A stretch of 40,560 bases of DNA from DASTEQ01 sp040905185. GTDB lineage: Bacteria > Chloroflexota > Limnocylindria > QHBO01. The stretch covers positions 1 to 40,560 of the forward strand of contig JBBDRZ010000004.1 of NCBI GenBank assembly GCA_040905185.1, in the 5' to 3' direction. The notes beneath the pieces were generated by a model. That model saw nothing but the letters and a program-made list of their open reading frames with translations, ran no database searches and was not told the origin of the DNA. Positions within the stretch are counted from its first letter, which is position 1. The number at the start of each line of letters is the position of its first letter. Both the position numbers and the translations under genes were made by a program. This document shows positions 32,033-40,560 of the stretch, piece after piece.

Positions 32033-32962
32033 GAAGGCCCAGGCCCCGGTCGCGAACCGCGCCGAGAACCACAGCAGGAGCGCCAGCGAGACGCCGCCTA
32101 AAACAAACCCCAGCCAGCGCCGCTCGGCGAGCTGAGCGAACCAGGCGAACAGCGGGAACATGGTCAGCGCATAGCGCGGAACGGAGAGCACGAACGATGT
32201 GCTCACGAACAGCAGCCAGTTGCCGGCCATCCAGGTGAACCAGCCAGGGCGGAAGCGGAACGCCGCCACGACCGTCCCCGCCAACCCCAGGCCGATGGCC
32301 GCCAGCTCGGTGACGCCGTACATGACGACGTTCTCGGGACTGTCATTCTCGAGCCACCCGACCACGCCGCCGATCCCCTCCCAAGGCCAGGCCAGCGACT
32401 TGAACCAGTGCTCGTTCTGAATGCGCAGGAACTCGAACGGGTTGCCGTACACCGCGTAATTCACCAGCAGGTATCCCCCAAACCCCACCGCCACCAGGCC
32501 GATCCCGGCCCACGGCACGCGCCAGCGCCCATCCCGGGCCCACTGCAGCCAGGCTTCGGCCGCGAGGGCCGGGATGAGGATCAGGCCATTGACCCGCGTC
32601 AGCGCCGCCAGCCCGCCCAGGAGGCCGGCCAGCCACCATCGGTCAGTCCGGGCGGCCAGGAAGGAGCCCAGCACCAGCGCCAGGAACAGCGACTCGGTGT
32701 AGCCGATGTGCAGGAAGTAGGAGGTGGGGAAGATGAGCATGAAGACCGCGGCGCGCTTCCCGATCCGCTCCCCGAACTCGCGCGCCACGAGCCGGTACAG
32801 CAGGAGCACCGCCGCCACCGAGGCGACCGCGCTGACCATGATCGGAGCCACCAAGTCGGGCAGCACCGTCAGCCATACCGCAGTAGCCCACGCGAACAGG
32901 GGGTAAAAGCGCCCGAAGGTGCAGCCTTGCCATGGATGCCCTCCGATGTTGATTCTCAACAC
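32030..32962 (-). CDS. PIG-V-like GT-C mannosyltransferase lacking its N-terminus
   Basis: 310 residues from GTG 32962. FGRFYPLFAWATAVWL, FPTSYFLHIGYTESLFLALVLGSFLAAR and WLAGLLGGLAALTRVNGLILIPALAAEAWL match bacterial PIG-V proteins, which transfer mannose from a polyprenyl carrier. Those are usually near 400 residues and begin with a helix and an RWD-x-x-WY loop carrying the key Asp. Here the frame enters just before the F(F/Y)PL segment, and only 46 bases lie between it and the previous gene, with no start for the missing part. Likely a 5'-truncated remnant, or an inactive protein. Confidence 0.6.
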   Translation of the reverse strand: MLRINIGGHPWQGCTFGRFYPLFAWATAVWLTVLPDLVAPIMVSAVASVAAVLLLYRLVAREFGERIGKRAAVFMLIFPTSYFLHIGYTESLFLALVLGSFLAARTDRWWLAGLLGGLAALTRVNGLILIPALAAEAWLQWARDGRWRVPWAGIGLVAVGFGGYLLVNYAVYGNPFEFLRIQNEHWFKSLAWPWEGIGGVVGWLENDSPENVVMYGVTELAAIGLGLAGTVVAAFRFRPGWFTWMAGNWLLFVSTSFVLSVPRYALTMFPLFAWFAQLAERRWLGFVLGGVSLALLLWFSARFATGAWAF

Positions 32963-33008
32963 CGGTTGTCTCGGGTCCTCAATGGTGCGATGACCAGGAC
33001 GATTCGCA

Positions 33009-35297
33009 TCAACCGCACGCCTCCATCAACGTGTCGAGGCCAGCCTCATTCATGGCGTCCAGCGGCTCGAGAAGCCAACGAGCTGTCCCGGCCCGCGGCG
33101 ATGGCAGTTCCTCATAGTCGGGCCAGACGATCGTTAGGCGCCTATATCCCCAGAGATCGGCGCTGAAGCCGCCGTTGCCGTTCTCGTCCAGCGGGTTCAG
33201 GGTTTCATCGCTTGACCCGGAGAGCAGTCGATCACCGGTCATGATCGCGAAGAGACGTAACGCGCGCTCATTGACCTGGCCATCCAGAGCCGACTGCGTT
33301 GCCACCAACGACCAGTAGAGGGACGTTCTACGGGCGGCATCCGGTGCCCTCTCGAGGAGCAGGGTTGAGTTGGCGCTGCAGCCCATGACCGCTACATACA
33401 TGGGGCCCAGTGAAGGCCCAAGCTTTTCTTCGGCAGATTCCTCGGCGAGATCGGTGCGGCCGGCCATAATGGCGAGCATTGGATCGATGGTCACGCGACC
33501 TTCCTTCAGAGCGGTTGAAGGGAACGCGGCTCCGGTGAACGCCACCTCGATCACATCCAGCGTTGAGATCGTGGGTGGCAGGAGTTCACTCCAGCCAGGG
33601 GCAGCGACAATCTCCGGCCACGCCTGGACAACCTCACCCAGCGTGGCCAAGGCCTCCTGGTGATGGCCGTCCTCCGCCTGCCAACGGGCCCTCAGGAGAA
33701 GGTTGGTGGGATCCGACCGTTGGGTCTCTATCGCCCGTTCAAGGGCCGCCCATGCCGAATCGGGGTCTCCGGATGCAGAGTGCGCCAGCGCCAGAACTCG
33801 CCAGGCGAGGTCGTCGCTGGGGTTGAGTTGGGCGGCGTCTTCCAGGTTCAGAGTCGCGGCCGGAGCGTTGTCGGTCAGCAGCTGGGCGGTGCCGAGCTGG
33901 CGGGCGTAGAGCGCCATTCCCGGGTCGAGGCGTCGGGCGAGCTCAAGCTGAGGGATGGCCTCATCGACCCGTCCCCTCTGGATCGATGACCGAGCAGACA
34001 GATACGCGACATCCGCCACGGCCGTCGCGGTCCAGGCCACTGCGATGACGACGACGCAGGCAAGCGATGCCAGGCCCGCGAATCGGTGGCGGACTAATGC
34101 TGGAACCGGCCCTTCCACCTCACGAGGGACGGCGAATGCGGCCCATCCGATGGCCACCGCCACCAGGAAACCGAAGTCGGTTGGATTGGCGGCCAGCCCA
34201 GCGACGGCAAACGTGATCAAGACCCAGCGGGCGGCCTGCGAGCGACTACGCAGGAAGGGTGGCAGGAGCGTGACTACGATGACGAACATTGCCGTGGCAC
34301 CCAGGAGACCCGCCTCCGGCAGGAGCTGAAGGACGACGCTGTCCGGGTGCCGTGGTGCCCATGCGTTGGTGTCGAAATAGTCGGTGAGCTGCAGGACCCA
34401 GGGGAATGAGCCCGGTCCGTGGCCGGTGACGGGCTTGGAGAGCCACGCGTCAAGCAGTGGTCCCCACATCGCGCCACGAGCCTCGATGCTGCCCATGGTC
34501 AGAATTCGCTCGATAAGGGGGCCGGCGATTCCGCTCAGGGCGGCAACTCCTGCGGCCGTCGCCAAGGCAAGACCGATGGCGACCTGACGCCTCCTGTCCC
34601 TCGGCCAGTGTCGAACGACGAAGGGAGTCAGGAGTGCGGCTGAGGCAACACCCATCGCCAGCCAGACAGTTCGTGAGCCGTCCACCAGGACGATGAGCAG
34701 CGTCAGGCTGCCCACGACCGTTGCCATCGCGGCCCGAAGCGGGTTGATGCGACCCACCCACCAGGCCGGATAGAGCAGCACAATCAGGAGCGCAAGGTCG
34801 TGGCGATGCCCCCATGGCGTCGCCGGCAGGCTCAGGTCGAGCGGCGGGAGGACGCTCCAGCCCGTGAGTGACCACCACTCGAGGGCGGGAAGCAGCCACC
34901 GAGCCGCGATGAGGAACGTCAGAAGTGCCGAAAGGCCGATGAGGCATCGAGTGAAGGCGATTCGGCCACCCTCGAGTGCCAGGAGGGTCCGCGCTACGAA
35001 GAATGCGGCCGCGTAGAGGAGGGCAGCAAGCAGCGCATCGAAAGCCTGCCGAGGAAACTGAGCGAGAACTGCGGCTGCCGCGAAGAGCAGCAGACCGAGC
35101 AGAATGCCGCGATCGACGCGATCAGCTTGTTTCGGGGCCGTTACCAGGTAGGTCAAGATCAGCGTCCCTGCAGCCGCCGCGTTCACGATCCTGATGATCG
35201 GATGAGGGTCGACCTGCCCGGCCTCGCCGAGGATCACGAAATACGCCAGTACAAGCGCCGCCGCGATGATCGCAAGGGTGGCGCGCTGCACCTTCAT
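33009..35297 (-). CDS. O-antigen ligase-like protein with TPR-like domain (third of three)
   Basis: 762 residues from ATG 35297, overlapping the upstream stop as ATGA. The first 450 residues have about 12 helices with LLIVLVDGSRTVWLAMGVASA (ligase-type Ser-Arg helix), MWGPLLDAWLSKPVTGHGPGSFPWVLQ and PRHPDSVVLQLLPEAGLLGATAMFVIVV. From about 460, helical repeats follow (RGRVDEAIPQLELARRLDPGMALYARQLGTAQLL, APAATLNLEDAAQLNPSDDLAWRVLALAHSASGDPDSAWAALERAI). This ligase-plus-TPR layout also occurs in pilin and S-layer glycosyl ligases (PglL-like). The substrate is unknown. Confidence 0.85.
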   Translation of the reverse strand: MKVQRATLAIIAAALVLAYFVILGEAGQVDPHPIIRIVNAAAAGTLILTYLVTAPKQADRVDRGILLGLLLFAAAAVLAQFPRQAFDALLAALLYAAAFFVARTLLALEGGRIAFTRCLIGLSALLTFLIAARWLLPALEWWSLTGWSVLPPLDLSLPATPWGHRHDLALLIVLLYPAWWVGRINPLRAAMATVVGSLTLLIVLVDGSRTVWLAMGVASAALLTPFVVRHWPRDRRRQVAIGLALATAAGVAALSGIAGPLIERILTMGSIEARGAMWGPLLDAWLSKPVTGHGPGSFPWVLQLTDYFDTNAWAPRHPDSVVLQLLPEAGLLGATAMFVIVVTLLPPFLRSRSQAARWVLITFAVAGLAANPTDFGFLVAVAIGWAAFAVPREVEGPVPALVRHRFAGLASLACVVVIAVAWTATAVADVAYLSARSSIQRGRVDEAIPQLELARRLDPGMALYARQLGTAQLLTDNAPAATLNLEDAAQLNPSDDLAWRVLALAHSASGDPDSAWAALERAIETQRSDPTNLLLRARWQAEDGHHQEALATLGEVVQAWPEIVAAPGWSELLPPTISTLDVIEVAFTGAAFPSTALKEGRVTIDPMLAIMAGRTDLAEESAEEKLGPSLGPMYVAVMGCSANSTLLLERAPDAARRTSLYWSLVATQSALDGQVNERALRLFAIMTGDRLLSGSSDETLNPLDENGNGGFSADLWGYRRLTIVWPDYEELPSPRAGTARWLLEPLDAMNEAGLDTLMEACG

Positions 35298-36598
35298 ATC
35301 GCTGCGACGACGCGCTCGGCGAGCTCGATCGAGTAGTTCTGGCCACGGTCGTGGGGGTAGACCTGGAACATGTTCGCGATCCACAGCCCGGGAACCGGCG
35401 TCTCGAACGGCGGGATCCGGTTGGCGTAGTCCACGGTGACGATGGGCTGGGCGAAGGGCGCGCCGAAGCCCCATACCTGGGTCACCCAGGATCGGTCCAT
35501 GTTCGAGTTCAGCCGCTGGAGGGCGGGCAGCCAGTCGGTCAGGAGCTCCTCGGGATCGGCCCGGAGAACCGGATCGTCCATCGGTCGGTAGCTGCCCAGG
35601 TAGACGAGGTGCCGCCCACCGTATTCGTCCGGTGACCGGAAGTTGGTGTGCTCCACCGCTGCCAGAAACGGGAATCCAGGGTCATTGAGGTTGATCCAGT
35701 ACGCATTCGTCAATGGTCGATCCAGGGCCAGGACCAGGCAATGGGCGCCCAGCGCGGGCCCCGGATCGTGACGCGTGCGCCACTCCTCGGGCAGCTGGGG
35801 GGCGAGCCGCGCCGTGATACGGGTCGGAAGGGTGGACAACACGGCAGCGAATGCTTCCTCCGCGGCATCGCCGCCACCCGGATCGGTGTGCGAGACGTAC
35901 AGCGACCCATGGGTGGTTTGCACCCGCGTGACCTCACGCCCGAGCATGACGGTGCCGCCGTGGGCCGTCACGGCCGCGGCCAGCGCGTCGTACAGGCGCT
36001 GGAATCCCCCGCCCAGGTAGCCGAGCTCAGTGGTGCGGTCATGAATACGGGCCCAGAACCAGGGCAGGGCGATGGTCTCCGCCGCGTCCCCGAACTTGGC
36101 CCGGAGGAGGGGATCCCAGAGGACATCCGCCGCGGCATGCCCCATCTGACCCCGGATCCACGGGCCGGCGCGGACACCTTCGAGCCGATCCGGGCGGCCG
36201 AGCGCCTTCAGGTAGGCCAAGGCCACGCCCATCCGAAGCCGGTCGAGCAACGGGAGCGGACGGAAGCGAAGGAGCGACAGGGGCGAGTCGAGCTGGTGGA
36301 GCCGACCGCCATGCAGGACGACCGTCCGCGGCCGGTGCCACGCCAGGTCGGGTCCGAGCCCCAGCTCGGTGATGAGCCGAATGGCGTGGCGATCAGTCCG
36401 GAACAGGTGGTGATAGAACTTCTCGAGCCAGGGGCCGTCAGGGCCAGCCGGTTTGAACCCCGCCGCCAGCCCACCTGGCACCGGCTCGCGCTCGAAGACG
36501 GTGACGCGGTGGCCGAGCTGTGCCAGCCGCAGCGCGGCGGTCAGGCCCAGGGCACCCGCCCCCAGAACGGCGACGAGACGTCCTTTCACGCCGGTCAC
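35294..36598 (-). CDS. FAD-dependent oxidoreductase (protoporphyrinogen oxidase/UDP-galactopyranose mutase-like)
   Basis: 434 residues from GTG 36598 (GTGA overlap with the upstream stop). The FAD motif is VAVLGAGALGLTAALRLAQLGHRVTVFEREPVPGGLAAGF (Gly13-x-Gly15-x-x-Gly18). YLGGGFQRLYDALAAAVTAHGGTVMLG and a C-terminal TPVPGLWIANMFQVYPHDRGQNYSIELAERVV complete the amine-oxidase-like fold. In glycan clusters such proteins may rearrange or oxidise activated sugars; the exact reaction is unknown. A 336-base open extension upstream lies within the previous gene and is rejected. Confidence 0.87.
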   Translation of the reverse strand: MTGVKGRLVAVLGAGALGLTAALRLAQLGHRVTVFEREPVPGGLAAGFKPAGPDGPWLEKFYHHLFRTDRHAIRLITELGLGPDLAWHRPRTVVLHGGRLHQLDSPLSLLRFRPLPLLDRLRMGVALAYLKALGRPDRLEGVRAGPWIRGQMGHAAADVLWDPLLRAKFGDAAETIALPWFWARIHDRTTELGYLGGGFQRLYDALAAAVTAHGGTVMLGREVTRVQTTHGSLYVSHTDPGGGDAAEEAFAAVLSTLPTRITARLAPQLPEEWRTRHDPGPALGAHCLVLALDRPLTNAYWINLNDPGFPFLAAVEHTNFRSPDEYGGRHLVYLGSYRPMDDPVLRADPEELLTDWLPALQRLNSNMDRSWVTQVWGFGAPFAQPIVTVDYANRIPPFETPVPGLWIANMFQVYPHDRGQNYSIELAERVVAAI

Positions 36599-38169
36599 TC
36601 GGGAGTCCCCGCGGCCATGCTGTTGACCCGGAAGATGGTGGCGCCGGGGCCGTCGTAGACCCGGGTGAAGGCCGGGTCGGCCAGGAGGCCGGCACGGAGG
36701 TCGTCGCAGCAGTCTGGCGGGGAATTGGGGCCGTGGCGACGGCCCTTTGGGATGAACACGTAGTCGGCCGGCCAGTCCGCAAGCCATTCGCGCACGCAGT
36801 TCCCGCTCCCTTCTGCGACGCAGGCCTGAAGCGTCCCATGAGCGGTGAGCTGCTCGCGGAACGCGGCGCCGCCCAGCCACTCCGAGCCCTGGACCGTCCC
36901 GACCGACACGCGCTGGGCCAGGACGGGGAACCACTCCGAATCCGGATCCACGGCCCAGGAGTCGCCTGTGACAACCGCGAATCGCGCGTCATCTTCGAGG
37001 TTCGCCTCGATCCAGGCCATGGCGTCGCGCCGTTCGGGACTCAAGGCGTCGAGTGGAGCACCCGGATTGAGGACGGCCAGTCCGGCGGCCCCAGCCTCGA
37101 CGAGCAGGATGACGCCCAGCAGGCCCAGACCGAGGCCTGGTCCCCACCTGGAGGTCCCGGACACAGCCGGCGCGCCGGCCTGGGCGGCACGGCGCCTGAC
37201 GCTGTCTCGCAGGGTGGACAGGTCGACGGCTGCGAATCCGACCAGCAACCCGAGCGGGACCATGGCGTACTGCCAGGCCAGGAAGGCGGCGGCCAGCAGC
37301 CAGATCGGAAGGAGGAAACGGCGCCGCGTCAGGCACAGGATGGCCATGCCCAGCCCGAGCAGCGCCAGCGGGTCGACGAACGGGTTCCCGGTCAGCCGGC
37401 CCACGACCATGGCGAGGAGCGTGGAACGCGGATCCGGCCCATTGTTCTGGACATCGAGCAGTCCGGCCAGGCCGTGATGCTGGATGACGGCCCCCGCCCA
37501 CGGTGTGGCCACCAGCAGCGCGACGCCGAGGGCCGCCGTCGAGAATTTCAGCGACCGAAGACTGCGTCCTTCGAAGAACCAGATCAGGAACGCGCTGATG
37601 GCGGTGAACAGCGCGGCAGCGGGGTGGGTGAGGATGGTGAGGCCCGCCAGCGCACCGGTGGCGCCGGCGCGGCGTGGGGTCGGGGAGCGGACCAGGTGGA
37701 CGGTTTGCCACAGGGTGAGAACCGCCAGCAGCATCCCGGGCGCCCGCGAGATGCCGCCTCCCTGGACCAGCCACACGAACGAACCGGTGGTCACCGCATA
37801 CGCCAGGGCCGCGGTCAAACCGCCGAGGTCCGACCGGAGGAGACTCCGGCCCAGGAGAAAGACCGCCGGCACGACCAGGGTGCTGGCCACGAGCGGGAAG
37901 AATCGGAACAGGGCGAGGGGATCGATGCCCAGGTACGCATCGGCCCATCCGACAACGTAGAAGGCCAGCGGCGGGTATGTGAAGGGCAGCTGGGTGCCGT
38001 TCCAGGCCACGCTGACCGGCAGCGCCCAATCGGCTTCTTCGACGGCCATCACCATGGTCAGGAAGAGGCCCCCGTCATTGAGCGGGAAGTCGGCGAGGGC
38101 CACCGGAATGGCGCGCACCACCAGGCCGACGAGGGTCACCCCGGCCAGCCACAGCAGGGTGGTGCTCAC
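36595..38169 (-). CDS. GT39-like GT-C membrane glycosyltransferase
   Basis: 524 residues from GTG 38169, in a GTGA overlap. About 11 helices. The first outside loop has the acidic DFPLNDGGLFLTM, followed by LPFTYPPLAFYVVGW, the GT-C layout of an acidic pair before a Y-P-P segment. Next come FLLGRSLLRSDLGGLTAALAYAVTTGSFVWLVQGGGISRAPGMLL and a C-terminal soluble domain (WIEANLEDDARFAVVTGDSW...ATIFRVN). It likely uses a polyprenyl-phosphate sugar. The sequence is too diverged to name the sugar. Confidence 0.8.
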   Translation of the reverse strand: MSTTLLWLAGVTLVGLVVRAIPVALADFPLNDGGLFLTMVMAVEEADWALPVSVAWNGTQLPFTYPPLAFYVVGWADAYLGIDPLALFRFFPLVASTLVVPAVFLLGRSLLRSDLGGLTAALAYAVTTGSFVWLVQGGGISRAPGMLLAVLTLWQTVHLVRSPTPRRAGATGALAGLTILTHPAAALFTAISAFLIWFFEGRSLRSLKFSTAALGVALLVATPWAGAVIQHHGLAGLLDVQNNGPDPRSTLLAMVVGRLTGNPFVDPLALLGLGMAILCLTRRRFLLPIWLLAAAFLAWQYAMVPLGLLVGFAAVDLSTLRDSVRRRAAQAGAPAVSGTSRWGPGLGLGLLGVILLVEAGAAGLAVLNPGAPLDALSPERRDAMAWIEANLEDDARFAVVTGDSWAVDPDSEWFPVLAQRVSVGTVQGSEWLGGAAFREQLTAHGTLQACVAEGSGNCVREWLADWPADYVFIPKGRRHGPNSPPDCCDDLRAGLLADPAFTRVYDGPGATIFRVNSMAAGTPE

Positions 38170-39632
38170 GGGGTAGCGGGGCACTGGGGCAGGTACAGGA
38201 CCTGGAGCTCGTCGCGGTAGGCCTCGCACCAGCCGGCGGCGTCCAGCGGGCCCCTGGTGAGCGGAACGGTTGGCGGCCAGATCATGGCGTCAACCTCGTA
38301 CGCGGCCAGAAGCTCCTCCCAGCCCGGATCCGCGCCGCGGATGGCGCTGTAGTCCTCGAGAACGGCCTGGTCGTACATGTCGTTGCGTCCGTCGACGAAG
38401 ACCCGCGCCCCGGTGTCGTAGCCGCTCCAGATGACGTAGCCGCCCCAGCCGTACTCGGCGAGGACGCGTGCCTCCGGATTGGTGGCCAACAGTCGGCTGA
38501 TCGCCTGCTGTGGGAACCTGGCCTCAATGGACGCCTCGAGGTCGGCCGCCGGGGTTTGGGGCAGGACGAGGACCGCACTCAGCACGACCACCACAGCCGC
38601 AGTGATGGCTTCCATCGCGCGTCGGGCGATCACCTGGTTGGCGGGCACCGGGCGAGGGCGCAGGCGCTGCGGCCAGCGCGCGGCGAGTGCCATGGCCAGC
38701 ACGGGGAATGCCCACACCGCCAGCAAGGGCCCATTGCGCACGGCCCACAGGCTCATGAGCACGCCGAGCACCGACAGCGCGGTCAGCCAGCCTGGAGTGC
38801 CGCCAGAGCGCCATCCCACCGCCAACAGAGCGGCGATGGTCGCCAGCAATCCCCAGGTGGCCGGTTCGTGGAAATCGGGCGACTGCCACTCCTGGATGTT
38901 GGCCAGTCCCCAGTCGCCGCTGTCGACGTAGCGCAGGGGGTACAGCAACCCCGCCGGGCCGGACGGTGTGAGCATGACCGCGAACAGGCAGCCGATGAAG
39001 GCGGCCGCCACCCAGCTGCGGGCCACCGGACCGGACATGGGCGTGCGCCCGGCCACTGTGAACAGGGCGTACAGGGCCACGACGCCCAGGCCGACCACCC
39101 ACAGGCCGTGGAGGTTGGCCCACAGGATGAACAACGGGATGAGCCAGAGGGTGCGCCGGGGGCGGGCGCCGTCCAGGCTCCACAGGAACACGACCAGGAC
39201 CGCCATCAGCAGCCAGCTGATGGCCTGCGGACGGATGGTGACGTACGGCACGAAGATCCAGGCGGCCAGGACGCAGGCCAGCGCCACAGGGCGCAGGGGC
39301 ACGTCGCGGCGGACCAGGGCGCACAGGAGAATGGCCAGGATGGCGCCCGGAATGAGCCCGAACACGATCAGGGACGGGAGCACGCCAACCGCACTGATGA
39401 GGAGGTACATGAAGACCTCGCTCAGCCACTCGTGCAGGGTCCACGGCTGACCGGCCCATGTGAACGAGAAGGGATCGGTGGTTGGGATCTGGCCGGTCTC
39501 GACGATGAGCTGACCCGTCCGCACATGGGTGAAGAAGTCGGGATCGGTCAGGCCCTTGGCCAGCACGATGACGACCATGATCCCGGCCAGTCCAGCCGCG
39601 AACACGGTCGCGGTGGAGGGGAGCCTCAACAC
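38166..39632 (-). CDS. Polytopic membrane protein, GT-C-like
   Basis: 488 residues from GTG 39632. One helix is followed by a first loop LTDPDFFTHVRTGQLIVETGQIPTTDPFSFTWAGQPWTLHEWLSEVFMYLL, then about nine more helices and a C-terminal soluble part containing VLAEYGWGGYVIWSGYDTGARVFVDGRNDMYDQAVLEDY. The acidic D-x-D-x-x-x-H loop and the VFVDGR-x-D motif recur in uncharacterised membrane proteins of glycan loci. The GT-C fold is inferred only. First gene of the long minus-strand unit; -10 TAGACT ends 7 bases before the start. Confidence 0.7.
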   Translation of the reverse strand: MLRLPSTATVFAAGLAGIMVVIVLAKGLTDPDFFTHVRTGQLIVETGQIPTTDPFSFTWAGQPWTLHEWLSEVFMYLLISAVGVLPSLIVFGLIPGAILAILLCALVRRDVPLRPVALACVLAAWIFVPYVTIRPQAISWLLMAVLVVFLWSLDGARPRRTLWLIPLFILWANLHGLWVVGLGVVALYALFTVAGRTPMSGPVARSWVAAAFIGCLFAVMLTPSGPAGLLYPLRYVDSGDWGLANIQEWQSPDFHEPATWGLLATIAALLAVGWRSGGTPGWLTALSVLGVLMSLWAVRNGPLLAVWAFPVLAMALAARWPQRLRPRPVPANQVIARRAMEAITAAVVVVLSAVLVLPQTPAADLEASIEARFPQQAISRLLATNPEARVLAEYGWGGYVIWSGYDTGARVFVDGRNDMYDQAVLEDYSAIRGADPGWEELLAAYEVDAMIWPPTVPLTRGPLDAAGWCEAYRDELQVLYLPQCPATP

Positions 39633-39639
39633 GCGGGCG

Positions 39640-39645
39640 AGTCTA
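39640..39645 (-). promoter_or_regulatory. -10 element of the long minus-strand glycan operon
   Basis: Minus-strand TAGACT, then exactly 7 bases, then the GTG at 39632. No -35 seen. It would drive 39632 down to 28195 as a leaderless message. Confidence 0.4.
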
Positions 39646-39733
39646 GACGGTGCCTCTACGCACCGGGATGACCTGAAGGTACCGATGTCGAGGCCGATGC
39701 CGGGGCAGCCAAGCGGCGTGGCAGCATGGCGCC

Positions 39734-40560
<827 letters not shown>

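Noticed and set aside
36520..39671. Plus-strand frames of several hundred codons opposite the long minus-strand operon.
   Set aside because: Low-complexity Arg/Gln/Gly/His composition, no domains; shadows of the membrane-protein genes.

Overview
The window is GC-rich bacterial DNA that reads like a contig end: the last 48 bases are an unbroken G run. Clues to the organism are high third-position GC, many GTG and TTG starts, heavy use of 4-base ATGA/GTGA stop-start overlaps, Ser/Pro/Thr-rich tails next to lipoprotein or membrane anchors, a DUF5317 module and a retropepsin/DUF5678 pair. Together these suggest a Chloroflexota lineage (Limnocylindria-like) or, less likely, an actinobacterium. This is inference; no rRNA or other phylogenetic marker gene is present.

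Bases 1-571 hold no ordinary gene. They contain a probable promoter, a structured leader RNA whose closing helix competes with an intrinsic terminator, and a tiny membrane-peptide ORF, all upstream of an HD-GYP phosphodiesterase (584-1981). Bases 1971-15599 are a mosaic of small housekeeping and accessory genes. These include a DUF5317-MFS fusion, two VOC proteins, a PNPOx-like protein, and a MerR regulator coupled to a 19-residue peptide with seven cysteines. They also include a GNAT acetyltransferase, pcm, an ArsR/SRPBCC/DUF1801 operon with a well-formed promoter-operator, a retropepsin with DUF5678, a GT4 enzyme, VapBC-like and Phd/RelE-like toxin-antitoxin pairs, a decayed third pair, a GT87-like protein and a metallophosphoesterase lipoprotein.

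Bases 15752-40512 are a large surface-polysaccharide locus in several transcription units. The plus-strand unit 15752-20561 encodes an initiating sugar-phosphate transferase, an O-antigen polymerase/ligase-like protein, GDP-mannose 4,6-dehydratase, a methyltransferase and GDP-L-fucose synthase. The minus-strand unit 25847-20600 encodes a GT2, a methyltransferase and three GT4 enzymes. A second minus-strand unit, 39632-28195, encodes GT-C-like membrane proteins, an FAD oxidoreductase, two more O-antigen ligase-like proteins, a Wzx-like flippase and an FkbM methyltransferase. It also carries two damaged genes: a PIG-V-like gene lacking its 5' end and a frameshifted lipoprotein. Between the minus units sit a glucose/sorbosone-dehydrogenase-like lipoprotein and a zinc-ribbon methyltransferase. 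The cluster can plausibly make, modify and flip a fucose-containing glycan. No chain-length regulator or outer-membrane exporter is visible.

A -10-like hexamer ending exactly 7 bases before a start codon recurs at several unit-leading genes, so leaderless transcription is probably common in this organism.
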